Of a DNA stretch of 64,000 bases, positions 54,120 through 62,444 are shown piece after piece. Position 1 is the first letter of the stretch; every line of letters begins with the position of its first letter. The translations under genes were made by a program, and so were the position numbers. Under the pieces are notes generated by a model. The model had not been told where the DNA came from. It saw only the letters and a program-made list of their open reading frames with translations, and made no database searches. Source of the stretch: Photobacterium sp. GB-56 (lineage in GTDB: Bacteria; Pseudomonadota; Gammaproteobacteria; Enterobacterales; Vibrionaceae); the NCBI RefSeq assembly GCF_003026105.1, contig NZ_PYNW01000012.1, positions 59,850 to 123,849 of the forward strand. The letters are read 5' to 3'.

Positions 54120-54545
54120 TTATAACACTTTTACCAAAAAGTACGTTTTATGCCCTTTGGGCGAATCATCAATTTCGCCATAGACTTTAAATCCCAGCTT
54201 TTCATAAAACGGTTTTGCTTGAAAATCTAACGTCTCAGTACGTATTTGTGTTAATTGTTTTTCTTTCGCTAACGCCACTAATTGTTCAATAAGTTGAGAG
54301 CCTACACCATGCCCACGCGTTTCTTCAGAAAGCCAAAGTAACTCCAATACGCAATAACTCCACACCACACTTGCTTGCAGCCCACCGACATATTCACCTT
54401 GATCATTCTGCGCCATAATCGCAAAACGTAAACCTGATTCAAACTCTCCATCACTCGGTAAATACGTTGCGTTAAAAGCGCTGATACCATCACTTATCAC
54501 TTGTAATTGATGCTCAGAGGGTTGAACAGATACTTCAATTTTCAA
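54120..54545 (-). CDS. GNAT family N-acetyltransferase
   Basis: A 141-residue GNAT acetyltransferase. The acetyl-CoA binding motif A is LLWLSEETRGHGVGSQLIEQ, matching R/QxxGxG/A, followed by IRTETLDFQAKPFYEKLGFK, the characteristic C-terminal strand and helix. The substrate is unknown. I place the start at a TTG at 54545, because GGAG lies six bases before it. A TTG at 54557 has no ribosome-binding site. No ATG precedes the conserved domain. Confidence 0.85.
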   Translation of the reverse strand: MKIEVSVQPSEHQLQVISDGISAFNATYLPSDGEFESGLRFAIMAQNDQGEYVGGLQASVVWSYCVLELLWLSEETRGHGVGSQLIEQLVALAKEKQLTQIRTETLDFQAKPFYEKLGFKVYGEIDDSPKGHKTYFLVKVL

Positions 54546-54711
54546 TGTTTGCTCCAATGACGATAAAGAAAATATTAACGCGAAGAAATTAGCATGAAAA
54601 TTATCTTAATGCTTTGGGTTATCGGCTATTCTGCGACGTCAGTTAGCATCATTAATAACAAGTAAAAACACGATTTCAGTGTAATCAGTTATTAAAAAAG
54701 AAATCGCTAAT

Positions 54712-54739
54712 AAAAAAGCACTCAATTGAGTGCTTTTTT
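54712..54739. terminator. Palindromic bidirectional terminator
   Basis: A-rich arm AAAAAAGCACTC, AATT loop and the exact complement ending in six T. It lies immediately after the HAD-IIB gene at the end of the ugp operon. Confidence 0.88.
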
Positions 54740-54741
54740 AA

Positions 54742-55554
54742 TTAATGGGTTTGTTTTGCCTTAACTATCTTTTCCGCTAATTCGGCAAACCCATATCCCC
54801 CATTTTCTGTCGTAATAAATTGGGGATGATGAATTAACTTAGGTAATAATGCGCGGATATTATTAACCCCAAACGTTAATGGCAGCCATGCAAACATACC
54901 TTCATCATTTAAAGAATCGCCAATATAACTGACTTCAGTTAAATCAAGTTTTTCATGGAGTGCAAATTGTTTTAAGTAAGCTTCACTCGTTTGCTGTTTA
55001 CTATGATTACCGACCCAAGCATTAATATGAATTGAGCTTTGTGTTGCATGAACTCTCTGCCCTTCAATATCAAGATGCTTTATTTCTTCAAGAATGTTTT
55101 TTGTTACATCCGAAGATAACGGCAGTCTATCTTGTGCAATATTGACGGCAACATCACAAAATCGAAAAGGCTGATCAAGGCTCAAACTTACATCTGGATA
55201 ATCCAGTAACAGACTCTCAATCGCATGGCTCAGTGTTTGTTGTTCTCTTTTCATCATCTCAGCGTTACGAATATAGTGTGTCGTAAAACCTTGCTGATCT
55301 TTACGCATCCAAAACGCGCCATTTTCGCCAATAACACCATGTAAAGGCCATAACTTTGCCATTTGATCGCACCAGCCTGCACATGCGCCCGTAACAGCAA
55401 TAACGTTAACACCAACGGCTTCAAGCTTACTTAATGCTTGTAACGTCTCGGGCGGTAACTTACCTTCCCACGTTAACGTATCATCGACATCTGTCAGTAA
55501 CCATTTCAGCTTTTTCAACTGATGAACATCTACGTTGTCCAATGACTCAACCAT
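54742..55554 (-). CDS. HAD-IIB family phosphatase in the ugp operon
   Basis: A 270-residue HAD hydrolase of type IIB (Cof, sucrose-phosphate or mannosyl-phosphoglycerate phosphatase-like). The motifs are LLTDVDDTLTWEG (nucleophile), VIAVTGACAGW (Thr motif) and SYIGDSLNDEGMF (acidic motif). It overlaps ugpC by eight bases, so it is translated with the transporter. E. coli has ugpQ at this operon position; here a phosphatase takes it. A role in releasing phosphate from imported glycerol-3-phosphate or a related sugar phosphate is plausible but inferred. Confidence 0.8.
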   Translation of the reverse strand: MVESLDNVDVHQLKKLKWLLTDVDDTLTWEGKLPPETLQALSKLEAVGVNVIAVTGACAGWCDQMAKLWPLHGVIGENGAFWMRKDQQGFTTHYIRNAEMMKREQQTLSHAIESLLLDYPDVSLSLDQPFRFCDVAVNIAQDRLPLSSDVTKNILEEIKHLDIEGQRVHATQSSIHINAWVGNHSKQQTSEAYLKQFALHEKLDLTEVSYIGDSLNDEGMFAWLPLTFGVNNIRALLPKLIHHPQFITTENGGYGFAELAEKIVKAKQTH

Positions 55555-56662
55555 TCACCACTCCAAGAATCACTTCTTCATTTTGTTTGAAGTGATCATA
55601 AGGTATACGTTTTGAAGTGTCACAATCAAATAAATGGATATTTTCAGGTTTGATATTCACACCTAAAGTATCGCCCATTTTTATTGGGCTGTGCCCTTCT
55701 ACTCGTAAAACGAGCTGCTGTGATTGCGCCTCTTGTGTCTGACAATAAAGCAATAAGTCAGCTCCTAATGCTTCAATAAACTCTACTTCAACGTTAAACC
55801 AAGGCTGCTCATTATCAATTTGTAGATGTTCTGGACGCAGCCCAAGCTTCACTTTCTTTTGCTCTAAAGAATTTGCTGATAGTGATTTTACACGGCCATT
55901 TAGCTCAATACCTTGAGACGTCATATTCGCATCAAGAATGTTCATTGAAGGAGAGCCAATAAATGTCGCAACGAACAAGGAGGCTGGGTTGTCATAAATT
56001 TCTATCGGTGTCCCCACTTGCTCGACGTTACCTTTGTTCAACACCACTAACTTATCAGCCAGTGTCATTGCTTCTACCTGATCATGCGTAACATATACTG
56101 ACGTCGTCCCAAGGCGACGTTGTAGCTTTTTGATTTCAAGGCGCATTTGAACACGTAACTTAGCGTCGAGATTTGATAATGGCTCATCAAAAAGGAACAC
56201 CTTAGGGTGCCTTACAATAGCTCGTCCCATAGCGACGCGCTGACGTTGGCCTCCCGATAATTGATTAGGCTTGCGATCCAATAAATGATCAAGCTCTAAC
56301 ATGGTCGCCGCTTCATTGACTAATCGTTCAATCTCGTGTTTTGGCGTTTTACGGTTACGTAAACCATAAGCCATATTATTAAATACTGTCATGTGCGGAT
56401 ATAAGGCATAGTTTTGAAAAACCATCGCAATATCACGCTCACCTGGTTCGAGATCATTGACCCGTGTCGTATCTATGCTTAAATCACCTGATGATATTTC
56501 TTCAAGCCCTGCAATCATTCGAAGCAATGTTGATTTACCACAACCACTTGGACCAACTAATACCACCATTTCACCGTCTGAAATATCAAGGTTCAGTTCA
56601 TGAATTGCTTTAAAACCATTAGGGTAAGATTTCGCAATTTTATTAAGCGTTAAAGTAGACAT
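55547..56662 (-). CDS. ugpC: sn-Glycerol-3-phosphate ABC transporter, ATP-binding protein
   Basis: A 371-residue ABC ATPase of the MalK/UgpC class. It has Walker A GPSGCGKST, Q-loop MVFQNYALYPH, signature LSGGQRQRVAMGRA, Walker B VFLFDEPLSNLDAKL and H-loop YVTHDQVEAM. A C-terminal TOBE-type regulatory domain (KLGLRPEHLQIDNEQPWF) follows. Its ATG directly follows the ugpE stop. Assignment to glycerol-3-phosphate rests on the strongly UgpB-like binding protein upstream. Confidence 0.92.
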   Translation of the reverse strand: MSTLTLNKIAKSYPNGFKAIHELNLDISDGEMVVLVGPSGCGKSTLLRMIAGLEEISSGDLSIDTTRVNDLEPGERDIAMVFQNYALYPHMTVFNNMAYGLRNRKTPKHEIERLVNEAATMLELDHLLDRKPNQLSGGQRQRVAMGRAIVRHPKVFLFDEPLSNLDAKLRVQMRLEIKKLQRRLGTTSVYVTHDQVEAMTLADKLVVLNKGNVEQVGTPIEIYDNPASLFVATFIGSPSMNILDANMTSQGIELNGRVKSLSANSLEQKKVKLGLRPEHLQIDNEQPWFNVEVEFIEALGADLLLYCQTQEAQSQQLVLRVEGHSPIKMGDTLGVNIKPENIHLFDCDTSKRIPYDHFKQNEEVILGVVNG

Positions 56663-57511
56663 TTATTTCTCCGAATCAACTAGGCCTTTAACAAAGGCTT
56701 TTTGCATTGCTATAACAACAATGACTGGTGGTAGCATTGCGATAATCGTGGTTGCCATAATTTTGTTCCATTCAATGACGCCATCAACCACGCCCGTCAT
56801 TTGCTTGATCGCCATGACGATAGTGAAATAATGGGTATCCGTCGTGATCAATAACGGCCATAAATATTGGTTCCAGCCGTAGATAAAAGTGATCACAAAT
56901 AAAGCTGCGATATTGGTACGTGATAATGGTAATAAAATATCGAAAAAGAATTTTATGGGACCTGCACCATCAATCCGTGCGGCTTCAACGAGTTCATTGG
57001 GAATCGTTAAAAAGAACTGCCTAAATAAGAACGTCGCTGTTGCACTGGCAATCAATGGAATGGTTAAGCCTGAAAATGAATTCAACATCCCCAAATTACT
57101 GATCACCTCAAACGTCGGCATAATACGCACTTCAACAGGCAACATCAGGGTGAAAAAGATCAACCAAAAAGCAATCATCCTGCCACGAAAACGGAAGAAA
57201 ACCACCGCATAAGCAGACATAATAGAGATTGTTAATTTACCCACAGTGATACATAGCGCCATAATAAACGAGTTAAGTAATAGCCCATTTATGGATAAAG
57301 ACTTATCACTAAAAGCCGTATGCCCACTCAGTAAATCTTTAAAAATACTGAACCCAAGATCACCAAACCATAACGGAGTACTAGTCGCGAAATCATGATT
57401 CTCGTGTGTCGTTGCCACGATTGCTAACCATACGGGTAACGCGATAGAAATCACGCCAAGTATCAGCAAAAGATGACAACAAAAATTAAAAAGAGGTCTT
57501 CTTTCTACCAT
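56663..57511 (-). CDS. ugpE: sn-Glycerol-3-phosphate ABC transporter, permease UgpE
   Basis: A 282-residue inner-membrane permease of the carbohydrate CUT1 family with about six helices, starting FCCHLLLILGVISIALPVWL. The EAA loop that contacts the ATPase reads ELVEAARIDGAGPIKFFFDI, followed by LPLSRTNIAALFVITFIYGW. Its start shares a base with the ugpA stop (TAATG), and it abuts ugpC, so translation is coupled. Confidence 0.9.
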   Translation of the reverse strand: MVERRPLFNFCCHLLLILGVISIALPVWLAIVATTHENHDFATSTPLWFGDLGFSIFKDLLSGHTAFSDKSLSINGLLLNSFIMALCITVGKLTISIMSAYAVVFFRFRGRMIAFWLIFFTLMLPVEVRIMPTFEVISNLGMLNSFSGLTIPLIASATATFLFRQFFLTIPNELVEAARIDGAGPIKFFFDILLPLSRTNIAALFVITFIYGWNQYLWPLLITTDTHYFTIVMAIKQMTGVVDGVIEWNKIMATTIIAMLPPVIVVIAMQKAFVKGLVDSEK

Positions 57512-58392
57512 TAGTACGCTACCTTCTTTTCAACATACTTAAATTGAATAACCGTTAATAAAGCCACCAATATCATTAGGATCACCGACTGTGCCGCAGA
57601 GCCACCTAAATCTAATCCGATGAAGCCATCATTAAATACCTTATAAACCAAGGTTGAGGTGCTATTACTTGGCCCGCCTTGTGTCATCGCATGAATGATC
57701 GCGAAGGTATCAAAAAAGGCGTACACAAAGTTCACGACTAATAAGAAAAAGCTCGTTGGGGAGATCAGTGGGAAACTGATCGTTAAGAAACGCTTAATAG
57801 GGCCACTGCCATCGATAGCTGCGGCTTCATGTAATGATTTAGGAACTGATTGCAGTGCCGCTAAGAAGAACAGAAAGTTATAACTGATTTGCTTCCAAGT
57901 CGAAGTAATGATCACCATCCACATCGCATGGCTGCCATTGAGTTTAGGGTTCCAATCTACGCCCAAGAAATGCAGCATATCGGTAAACACACCAATCGTT
58001 GGATCAAATAAAAATAGCCACAATGAACCAGCAACAGCCGGTGCTACAGCGTAAGGCCAAATTAAGAATGTTCGATAGGCTAATGAACCACGGATAATTT
58101 GCTCAGCTAATGCCGATAATATTAACGCACAAACTAATGCTAATACGGCAACACTAATACTGAACTGGAGCGTCGTAAAAAAAGCATCTAAATAATTAGG
58201 ATCATGAAACAGGTTCATGAAGTTTTCGAGACCAACAAATTCTTGGCTCATACCAAAAGCATCTTCAAGTAGAGATGATTGATAAATCGCTTGTCCTGCC
58301 GGCCAAATAAAGAACACAAACGTGATCAGAAGTTGGGGTGCAATAAGGAAAAACGGAAGCCATTTGTTTTTAAATACAACAGGGGATGACAT
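57511..58392 (-). CDS. ugpA: sn-Glycerol-3-phosphate ABC transporter, permease UgpA
   Basis: A 293-residue inner-membrane permease partner of UgpE. The first helix is [20 protein letters not shown]. The EAA loop reads [20 protein letters not shown], followed by [20 protein letters not shown]. It lies 80 bases after ugpB, with a GC-rich hairpin in between. The ribosome-binding site is weak (TTGGTATTTGT), which may keep permease levels below the binding protein. Confidence 0.9.
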   Translation of the reverse strand: MSSPVVFKNKWLPFFLIAPQLLITFVFFIWPAGQAIYQSSLLEDAFGMSQEFVGLENFMNLFHDPNYLDAFFTTLQFSISVAVLALVCALILSALAEQIIRGSLAYRTFLIWPYAVAPAVAGSLWLFLFDPTIGVFTDMLHFLGVDWNPKLNGSHAMWMVIITSTWKQISYNFLFFLAALQSVPKSLHEAAAIDGSGPIKRFLTISFPLISPTSFFLLVVNFVYAFFDTFAIIHAMTQGGPSNSTSTLVYKVFNDGFIGLDLGGSAAQSVILMILVALLTVIQFKYVEKKVAY

Positions 58393-58424
58393 ACAAATAC
58401 CAAAATAATACAGGCAAGGTGTAT

Positions 58425-58450
58425 ATCCCCCGCCAAAATTAGCGGGGGAT
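58425..58450 (-). other. GC-rich stem-loop between ugpB and ugpA
   Basis: ATCCCCCGC pairs perfectly with GCGGGGGAT around an eight-base loop. There is no T-run on the minus strand, so it is not a full terminator. Intercistronic hairpins of this type protect the upstream binding-protein mRNA from 3' exonucleases, giving more UgpB than permease. Confidence 0.65.
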
Positions 58451-58472
58451 GAAACTTAATCAAAGAGTTAAA

Positions 58473-59783
58473 TTATGATTTTTGTGTTCTTTCAAAGCGA
58501 CGAAGCTGTGCGTCACCTCGGCTTTTCGCATTATCTAATGCTTCTTTTGCCGAAATTTTACCCGCCCATACGGCTTCAAGTTCTTCATTAATGATGTCGC
58601 GTGTTTGTAAGAAGTTACCGAAGCGTAAGCCTTTTGAATTAACCGTAGGTGTTGTCGATGTCATTTGCTTAACAGCAACATCAGTCCCAGGGTGAGTCTT
58701 GTAAAAGCCTTGCTGTTTGGTGAGTTCGTACGCTTTTTCTGTGATTGGCAAGTAGCCCGAGAATTGGTGCCAATCAGCTTGAACCGCTGGGCTTGAAAGG
58801 TAGGTAAAGAACTTAGCAACGCCTTTGTATTCTTCTTTTGAGTGTCCACGAAGTACCCATAACGATGCACCACCAATAATGGTATTTTGTGGTTTTGTCA
58901 CTAATTCATCATCATAAGGTAATTGTGCAACACCGACATCTATCCCTTTCATATTCTCTTGAATACCAGCCAGACCCGCAGATGAGCCCATTGTCATTGC
59001 ACACTCACCCGTATAGAAAAGCGGCATACCATCAGACTGACGTCCACCATATTTGAACAAACCTTCTTTCGCCCACTTACCCATTTGCTCAACGTGTTTA
59101 ACGAAAGGCGCATTGTTAAAGGTAAATGTGGTATCTACACCATCAAAGCCATTGTTGTTGGTTGCCATAGCAACATTATTTCTGGCACCGAAGTTTTCGA
59201 TTTGCGTCCAAGACTGCCATGTTGTACTAAAGCCACATTTAGCACCTGAAGCAATCAGCTTGCGAGAATCTTCTTCTACTTCTTTCCATGTTTTCGGTGG
59301 GTTAGTAATCCCTGCTTTAGCAAACATCTCTTTGTTGTAATAAAGCACTGGGGTTGAACTATTAAATGGCATCGATAGCATTTTGCCATCGTTAGTTGTG
59401 TAATAACCTGTTACGGCTGATAAATAATCGTTTTTGTTAAAAGGCTCTTTGGTGTCCGCCATCAATTCATATACAGGATAAATCGCTTTCTTAGCTCCCA
59501 TCATAGTGGCAGTACCCACTTCGAAAACTTGTACAATAGCAGGCTGCTCTTGCGCTCTAAATGCAGCAATTGCACCTGTCATCGTTTCGGCATAAGTACC
59601 TTTATAAACAGGTTTGATCTCGTATTCAGATTGGCTGGCATTAAAGTTGTCGGCAATTTCATTCACCTTTTTACCTAACGCCCCACCCATAGCATGCCAC
59701 CATTCAATTTCGGTCTTTGCTTGCACTTGTGTACTCATTAGCGCCGCTGCAACGGCAAGTCCTGCAATATGTTTAAAAGCCAT
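58473..59783 (-). CDS. ugpB: sn-Glycerol-3-phosphate-binding periplasmic protein
   Basis: A 436-residue exported solute-binding protein. The signal peptide (IAGLAVAAALMSTQVQA) precedes IEWWHAMGGALGKKVNEIAD. Diagnostic UgpB blocks follow: VFEVGTATMMGAKKAIYPVY, MPFNSSTPVLYYNKEMF and NTIIGGASLWVLRGHSKEEY. These are close enough to E. coli UgpB to name it. It binds glycerol-3-phosphate and glycerophosphodiesters in the periplasm. AAGGAA precedes the ATG. The upstream region carries a Pho-box-like repeat and a 10-bp inverted repeat. Confidence 0.93.
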   Translation of the reverse strand: MAFKHIAGLAVAAALMSTQVQAKTEIEWWHAMGGALGKKVNEIADNFNASQSEYEIKPVYKGTYAETMTGAIAAFRAQEQPAIVQVFEVGTATMMGAKKAIYPVYELMADTKEPFNKNDYLSAVTGYYTTNDGKMLSMPFNSSTPVLYYNKEMFAKAGITNPPKTWKEVEEDSRKLIASGAKCGFSTTWQSWTQIENFGARNNVAMATNNNGFDGVDTTFTFNNAPFVKHVEQMGKWAKEGLFKYGGRQSDGMPLFYTGECAMTMGSSAGLAGIQENMKGIDVGVAQLPYDDELVTKPQNTIIGGASLWVLRGHSKEEYKGVAKFFTYLSSPAVQADWHQFSGYLPITEKAYELTKQQGFYKTHPGTDVAVKQMTSTTPTVNSKGLRFGNFLQTRDIINEELEAVWAGKISAKEALDNAKSRGDAQLRRFERTQKS

Positions 59784-59830
59784 TTTTATTCCTTGGAAAC
59801 CATTTTTAACAAAAGCTGACGATTTAGCGG

Positions 59831-59878
59831 ATGTTCACTTCTTGTGTTCCAACCACTCGTTTATTTTCAAGTGAACAT
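59831..59878. promoter_or_regulatory. Perfect 10-bp inverted repeat, probable operator of the ugp locus
   Basis: ATGTTCACTT at 59831-59840 and AAGTGAACAT at 59869-59878 are exact complements separated by 28 bases, in the ugpB/ugpQ divergent region. ATGTTC at the outer end resembles half of the E. coli GlpR operator. A GlpR-like DeoR-family regulator is encoded just downstream of ugpQ and is the likely ligand. Confidence 0.55.
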
Positions 59879-59885
59879 TAGAAGC

Positions 59886-59907
59886 AAAAAGTGACATCTC
59901 GGTTACA
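59886..59907 (-). promoter_or_regulatory. Pho-box-like tandem repeat upstream of ugpB
   Basis: On the minus strand two 11-base units follow each other: TGTAACCGAGA and TGTCACTTTTT. PhoB boxes consist of TGTCA-type heptamers repeated every 11 bases. It lies about 100 bases upstream of ugpB, and E. coli ugpB is PhoB-controlled. The match is imperfect. Confidence 0.4.
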
Positions 59908-60011
59908 ATTGCATGAAGTAAATAAGATTAAGACTTTCAAAGCAGATGTAATAAAATTTTCATCAAACACATGGATAGTTCATTTGAAAATAACTGAAGA
60001 TGGAAAAGAAA

Positions 60012-60731
60012 ATGAAAATTACAGCTCACCGTGGTTTTTCTAGCTTAGCCCCTGAAAATACCCTTGCAGCGATGAAAGAAGCGATTAACTATGGCTGTGA
60101 GTGGATTGAAATTGACGTCCAACTAAGTGCTGATCACGTTCCTATGGTAATACACGACAAGACAGTAAACCGTTGCAGTAACGGCAAAGGGGAAGTGAGA
60201 AACTTGTCAAAAATAGAACTAAAACAGCTAGATGCTGGCTCTTGGTTTAGCGATGATTTTAGTGATGAAACCATACCGACATTAGAAGAAGTATTACAGC
60301 TAACAAGTGAAGCTAAGGTCGCGTTAAATATAGAATTAAAAATTCACGCAGGAGACGATATTCATTTGCTATGTGAAAAAGTTGCTGAAGTGATTAATAA
60401 GCTAAATATTGAACCTGAGTTAATGCTTTTCTCTAGTTTTGACCAATCAGCACTATTAACCATAAAGCAACACCTTCCTCACGTAAGAAGAGGTCAATTG
60501 TGGGAAACGATCCCAAACAATCACGCTGATGTTTTAAGCGAGCTAGACGCTTTTAGTGTTCATTGTGATTATCGTTATTTAACAGAAGATAAGGCAAAAG
60601 CAGTCAAACGCTTAGGTTATCAGCTTTACTGTTACACCCCGAACCAACCGGAACTTGTTGAAGAGCACTGGCTATGGGGAGTTGATATGATGATCACCGA
60701 TACGCCACACCGTTACCTAGCAGCAAAATAA
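60012..60731 (+). CDS. ugpQ: Glycerophosphodiester phosphodiesterase
   Basis: A 239-residue cytoplasmic GDPD that hydrolyses glycerophosphodiesters to glycerol-3-phosphate and an alcohol. The catalytic residues are visible in ITAHRGFSSLAPENTLAAM (His, Arg, Glu) and IEIDVQLSADHVPMVIHD (Glu, Asp, His). There is no signal peptide. I prefer the ATG at 60012 because GGAAAAG lies just upstream and the domain begins at once. The ATG at 60000 adds four residues. Unlike E. coli, where ugpQ ends the ugp operon, here it is divergent and paired with a regulator. Confidence 0.9.
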   Translation: MKITAHRGFSSLAPENTLAAMKEAINYGCEWIEIDVQLSADHVPMVIHDKTVNRCSNGKGEVRNLSKIELKQLDAGSWFSDDFSDETIPTLEEVLQLTSEAKVALNIELKIHAGDDIHLLCEKVAEVINKLNIEPELMLFSSFDQSALLTIKQHLPHVRRGQLWETIPNNHADVLSELDAFSVHCDYRYLTEDKAKAVKRLGYQLYCYTPNQPELVEEHWLWGVDMMITDTPHRYLAAK

Positions 60732-60742
60732 TCAAATAGAGG

Positions 60743-61525
60743 ATGGCAACATATTTCATGGATGATTTAAGTACCCGTCAACAACAAATAATGACGTTAA
60801 TACATAAGCAAGAATATTGCTCAATTGAAGAATTAGCGCAACAGTTTGAAATAACGCCCCAGACGATCAGACGCGACATTAACTTACTTTGCCAACAAGG
60901 GATCGCTATGCGTCACCATGGTGGCGTTGGCCTTCCTGTTACATTGAGCAATCGAAGTTACGATGCCAGACAAATCACTAATAAAGACGAAAAACAAGAA
61001 ATAGCAAGAAATGTCGCTAAAGCCATTCCCAATGGGTGTACATTATTTTTAGGTATCGGAACCACCATTGCCTGTATCGCTGAGCAATTAGTCAACCACC
61101 GAGAATTACGAGTAGTGACGAATAATTTTCAAGCCGCGCATACGCTCTCGAAGTTCGAAAATATAGAAACGTGGATACCCAGTGGTAAAATAAGAGCGAA
61201 CGGTGGTGATATTGTCGACGACACAGTACTCAATTACTTTAGTCAATTTGCAGCAGACATCGGTATTATTGGCTGCGCGGGTATCAGTGAATTACCTTAC
61301 GCTTCACCTCAAACCACCTATTCAGCAGAGAAAAAGCAAGCTGTGGCGATGGAGCATGAGCTAAGAGAAAGCAGAGTGAGTCAGGCGATTTTAGACAATT
61401 CGCAACAAACCTGGTTAGTCGCCAATCATACAAAATGGCAACGTAAAGCCAGTACAAAAGTTGCGCCTCTTTGCCAGTTTGATCGTGTATTCACTAACAG
61501 TAGAAAAGAGAACCAGCTATCATAA
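60743..61525 (+). CDS. DeoR/GlpR-family transcriptional repressor
   Basis: A 260-residue DeoR-type repressor close to GlpR. The N-terminal winged helix-turn-helix reads IEELAQQFEITPQTIRRDIN with LCQQGIAMRHHGGVGLP. The C-terminal sugar-phosphate sensor domain begins EIARNVAKAIPNGCTLFLGI, then GTTIACIAEQL. GlpR responds to glycerol-3-phosphate, which fits the locus. It follows ugpQ by 11 bases. The ATG at 60743 has AGAGG directly adjoining it. The ATG at 60758 (MDDLSTRQQQ) is a reasonable alternative, and neither has ideal spacing. Confidence 0.88.
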   Translation: MATYFMDDLSTRQQQIMTLIHKQEYCSIEELAQQFEITPQTIRRDINLLCQQGIAMRHHGGVGLPVTLSNRSYDARQITNKDEKQEIARNVAKAIPNGCTLFLGIGTTIACIAEQLVNHRELRVVTNNFQAAHTLSKFENIETWIPSGKIRANGGDIVDDTVLNYFSQFAADIGIIGCAGISELPYASPQTTYSAEKKQAVAMEHELRESRVSQAILDNSQQTWLVANHTKWQRKASTKVAPLCQFDRVFTNSRKENQLS

Positions 61526-61671
61526 TGACGTTTCTAAACATCATTTAACAACGGGTTGGTTTAATTTCCATATTTGCCAACTACCGTTATCATGAGGAAG
61601 CACTTTGCTTTCTTACCACTTAACATCAACATTGCCTCTTTTAGTAATAAAAGAAACGGCGGTGATAATAA

Positions 61672-61890
61672 TTATTTTCCCCTCTCGACCAAATCTTTAA
61701 TTTTGGATGCTTTTTCAAAATGATCGAGTTGATGCGTTTTAATCCACCACTTAGCCGCTTCCATTAACAAGTCAGGATCGTCATTTTTGTTTTTGAAAAA
61801 AGCGTAAAAAGACACACCTACATTTTCACCTTTACTGGCTATTTTCTTATTGCACACATCGATAATTTTATTTCTTAGTGATGCTCTCAT
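61672..61890 (-). CDS. Small conserved-looking protein, 72 aa
   Basis: A 72-residue soluble protein starting MRASLRNKIIDVCNKKIASK, then GENVGVSFYAFFKNKNDDPD and AAKWWIKTHQLDHFEKASKI. The pattern of Trp, Phe and charged residues suggests a folded domain, and AAGAGAAG precedes the ATG, so I take it as real. I do not recognise a characterised family. It is convergent with the GlpR-like gene. Confidence 0.6.
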   Translation of the reverse strand: MRASLRNKIIDVCNKKIASKGENVGVSFYAFFKNKNDDPDLLMEAAKWWIKTHQLDHFEKASKIKDLVERGK

Positions 61891-62034
61891 TACTTCTCTT
61901 CATATTTTATATATGTGACAGTTCGAGCATAATATATGAACCATACACAGTTTGATTTATTTATCATCGAGGGTAAGTTTTTTCAACTGAACGAAAAAAT
62001 AGTTACTTTATTTTCCTTTAAACATAAATAAAAA

Positions 62035-62427
62035 TTACAATTCATGGAATAAGCCGAAATAATAAGCAGGAATAGATAGCCCTATAAATAAAAAGCCCAA
62101 ACCAACGCCATTACTATTTGCTATACGAGCATTTTTTTCATCACCTTTTTGGTATAACACATCAGTATATTGGCCAATAGGTATGACTTTAGAATGAAAT
62201 GATGTTTTTGATTTTACACTGTAGGTCTGTTTATTAACTGTAACTTCAAAATAAGGGCGATACATCTTTCTTTTAAGATTATCATTATCTTTTGAAAAAT
62301 ATTCATCATAGCTAATTATTTTACCTTGAGTCTTAATCGCATTTTTATTAAAGCGCCGATAGTCATAGCATATATAAACGCCTAAAACACTAAATAGAAT
62401 TGCAGCAAAGAGAGGAACAATATTCAT
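62035..62427 (-). CDS. DUF3592 domain membrane protein
   Basis: A 130-residue protein with a membrane helix at each end (LFAAILFSVLGVYICYDY and GLGFLFIGLSIPAYYFGLF) and a beta-rich domain between them (AIKTQGKIISYDEYF, YRPYFEVTVNKQTYSVKS, YTDVLYQKGDEKNARIAN). This is the DUF3592 layout, role unknown. AAGG lies eight bases before the ATG. It follows the oxidoreductase gene by 17 bases and may be its operon partner. Confidence 0.72.
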   Translation of the reverse strand: MNIVPLFAAILFSVLGVYICYDYRRFNKNAIKTQGKIISYDEYFSKDNDNLKRKMYRPYFEVTVNKQTYSVKSKTSFHSKVIPIGQYTDVLYQKGDEKNARIANSNGVGLGFLFIGLSIPAYYFGLFHEL

Positions 62428-62444
62428 AATTATGCCTTAAATTA

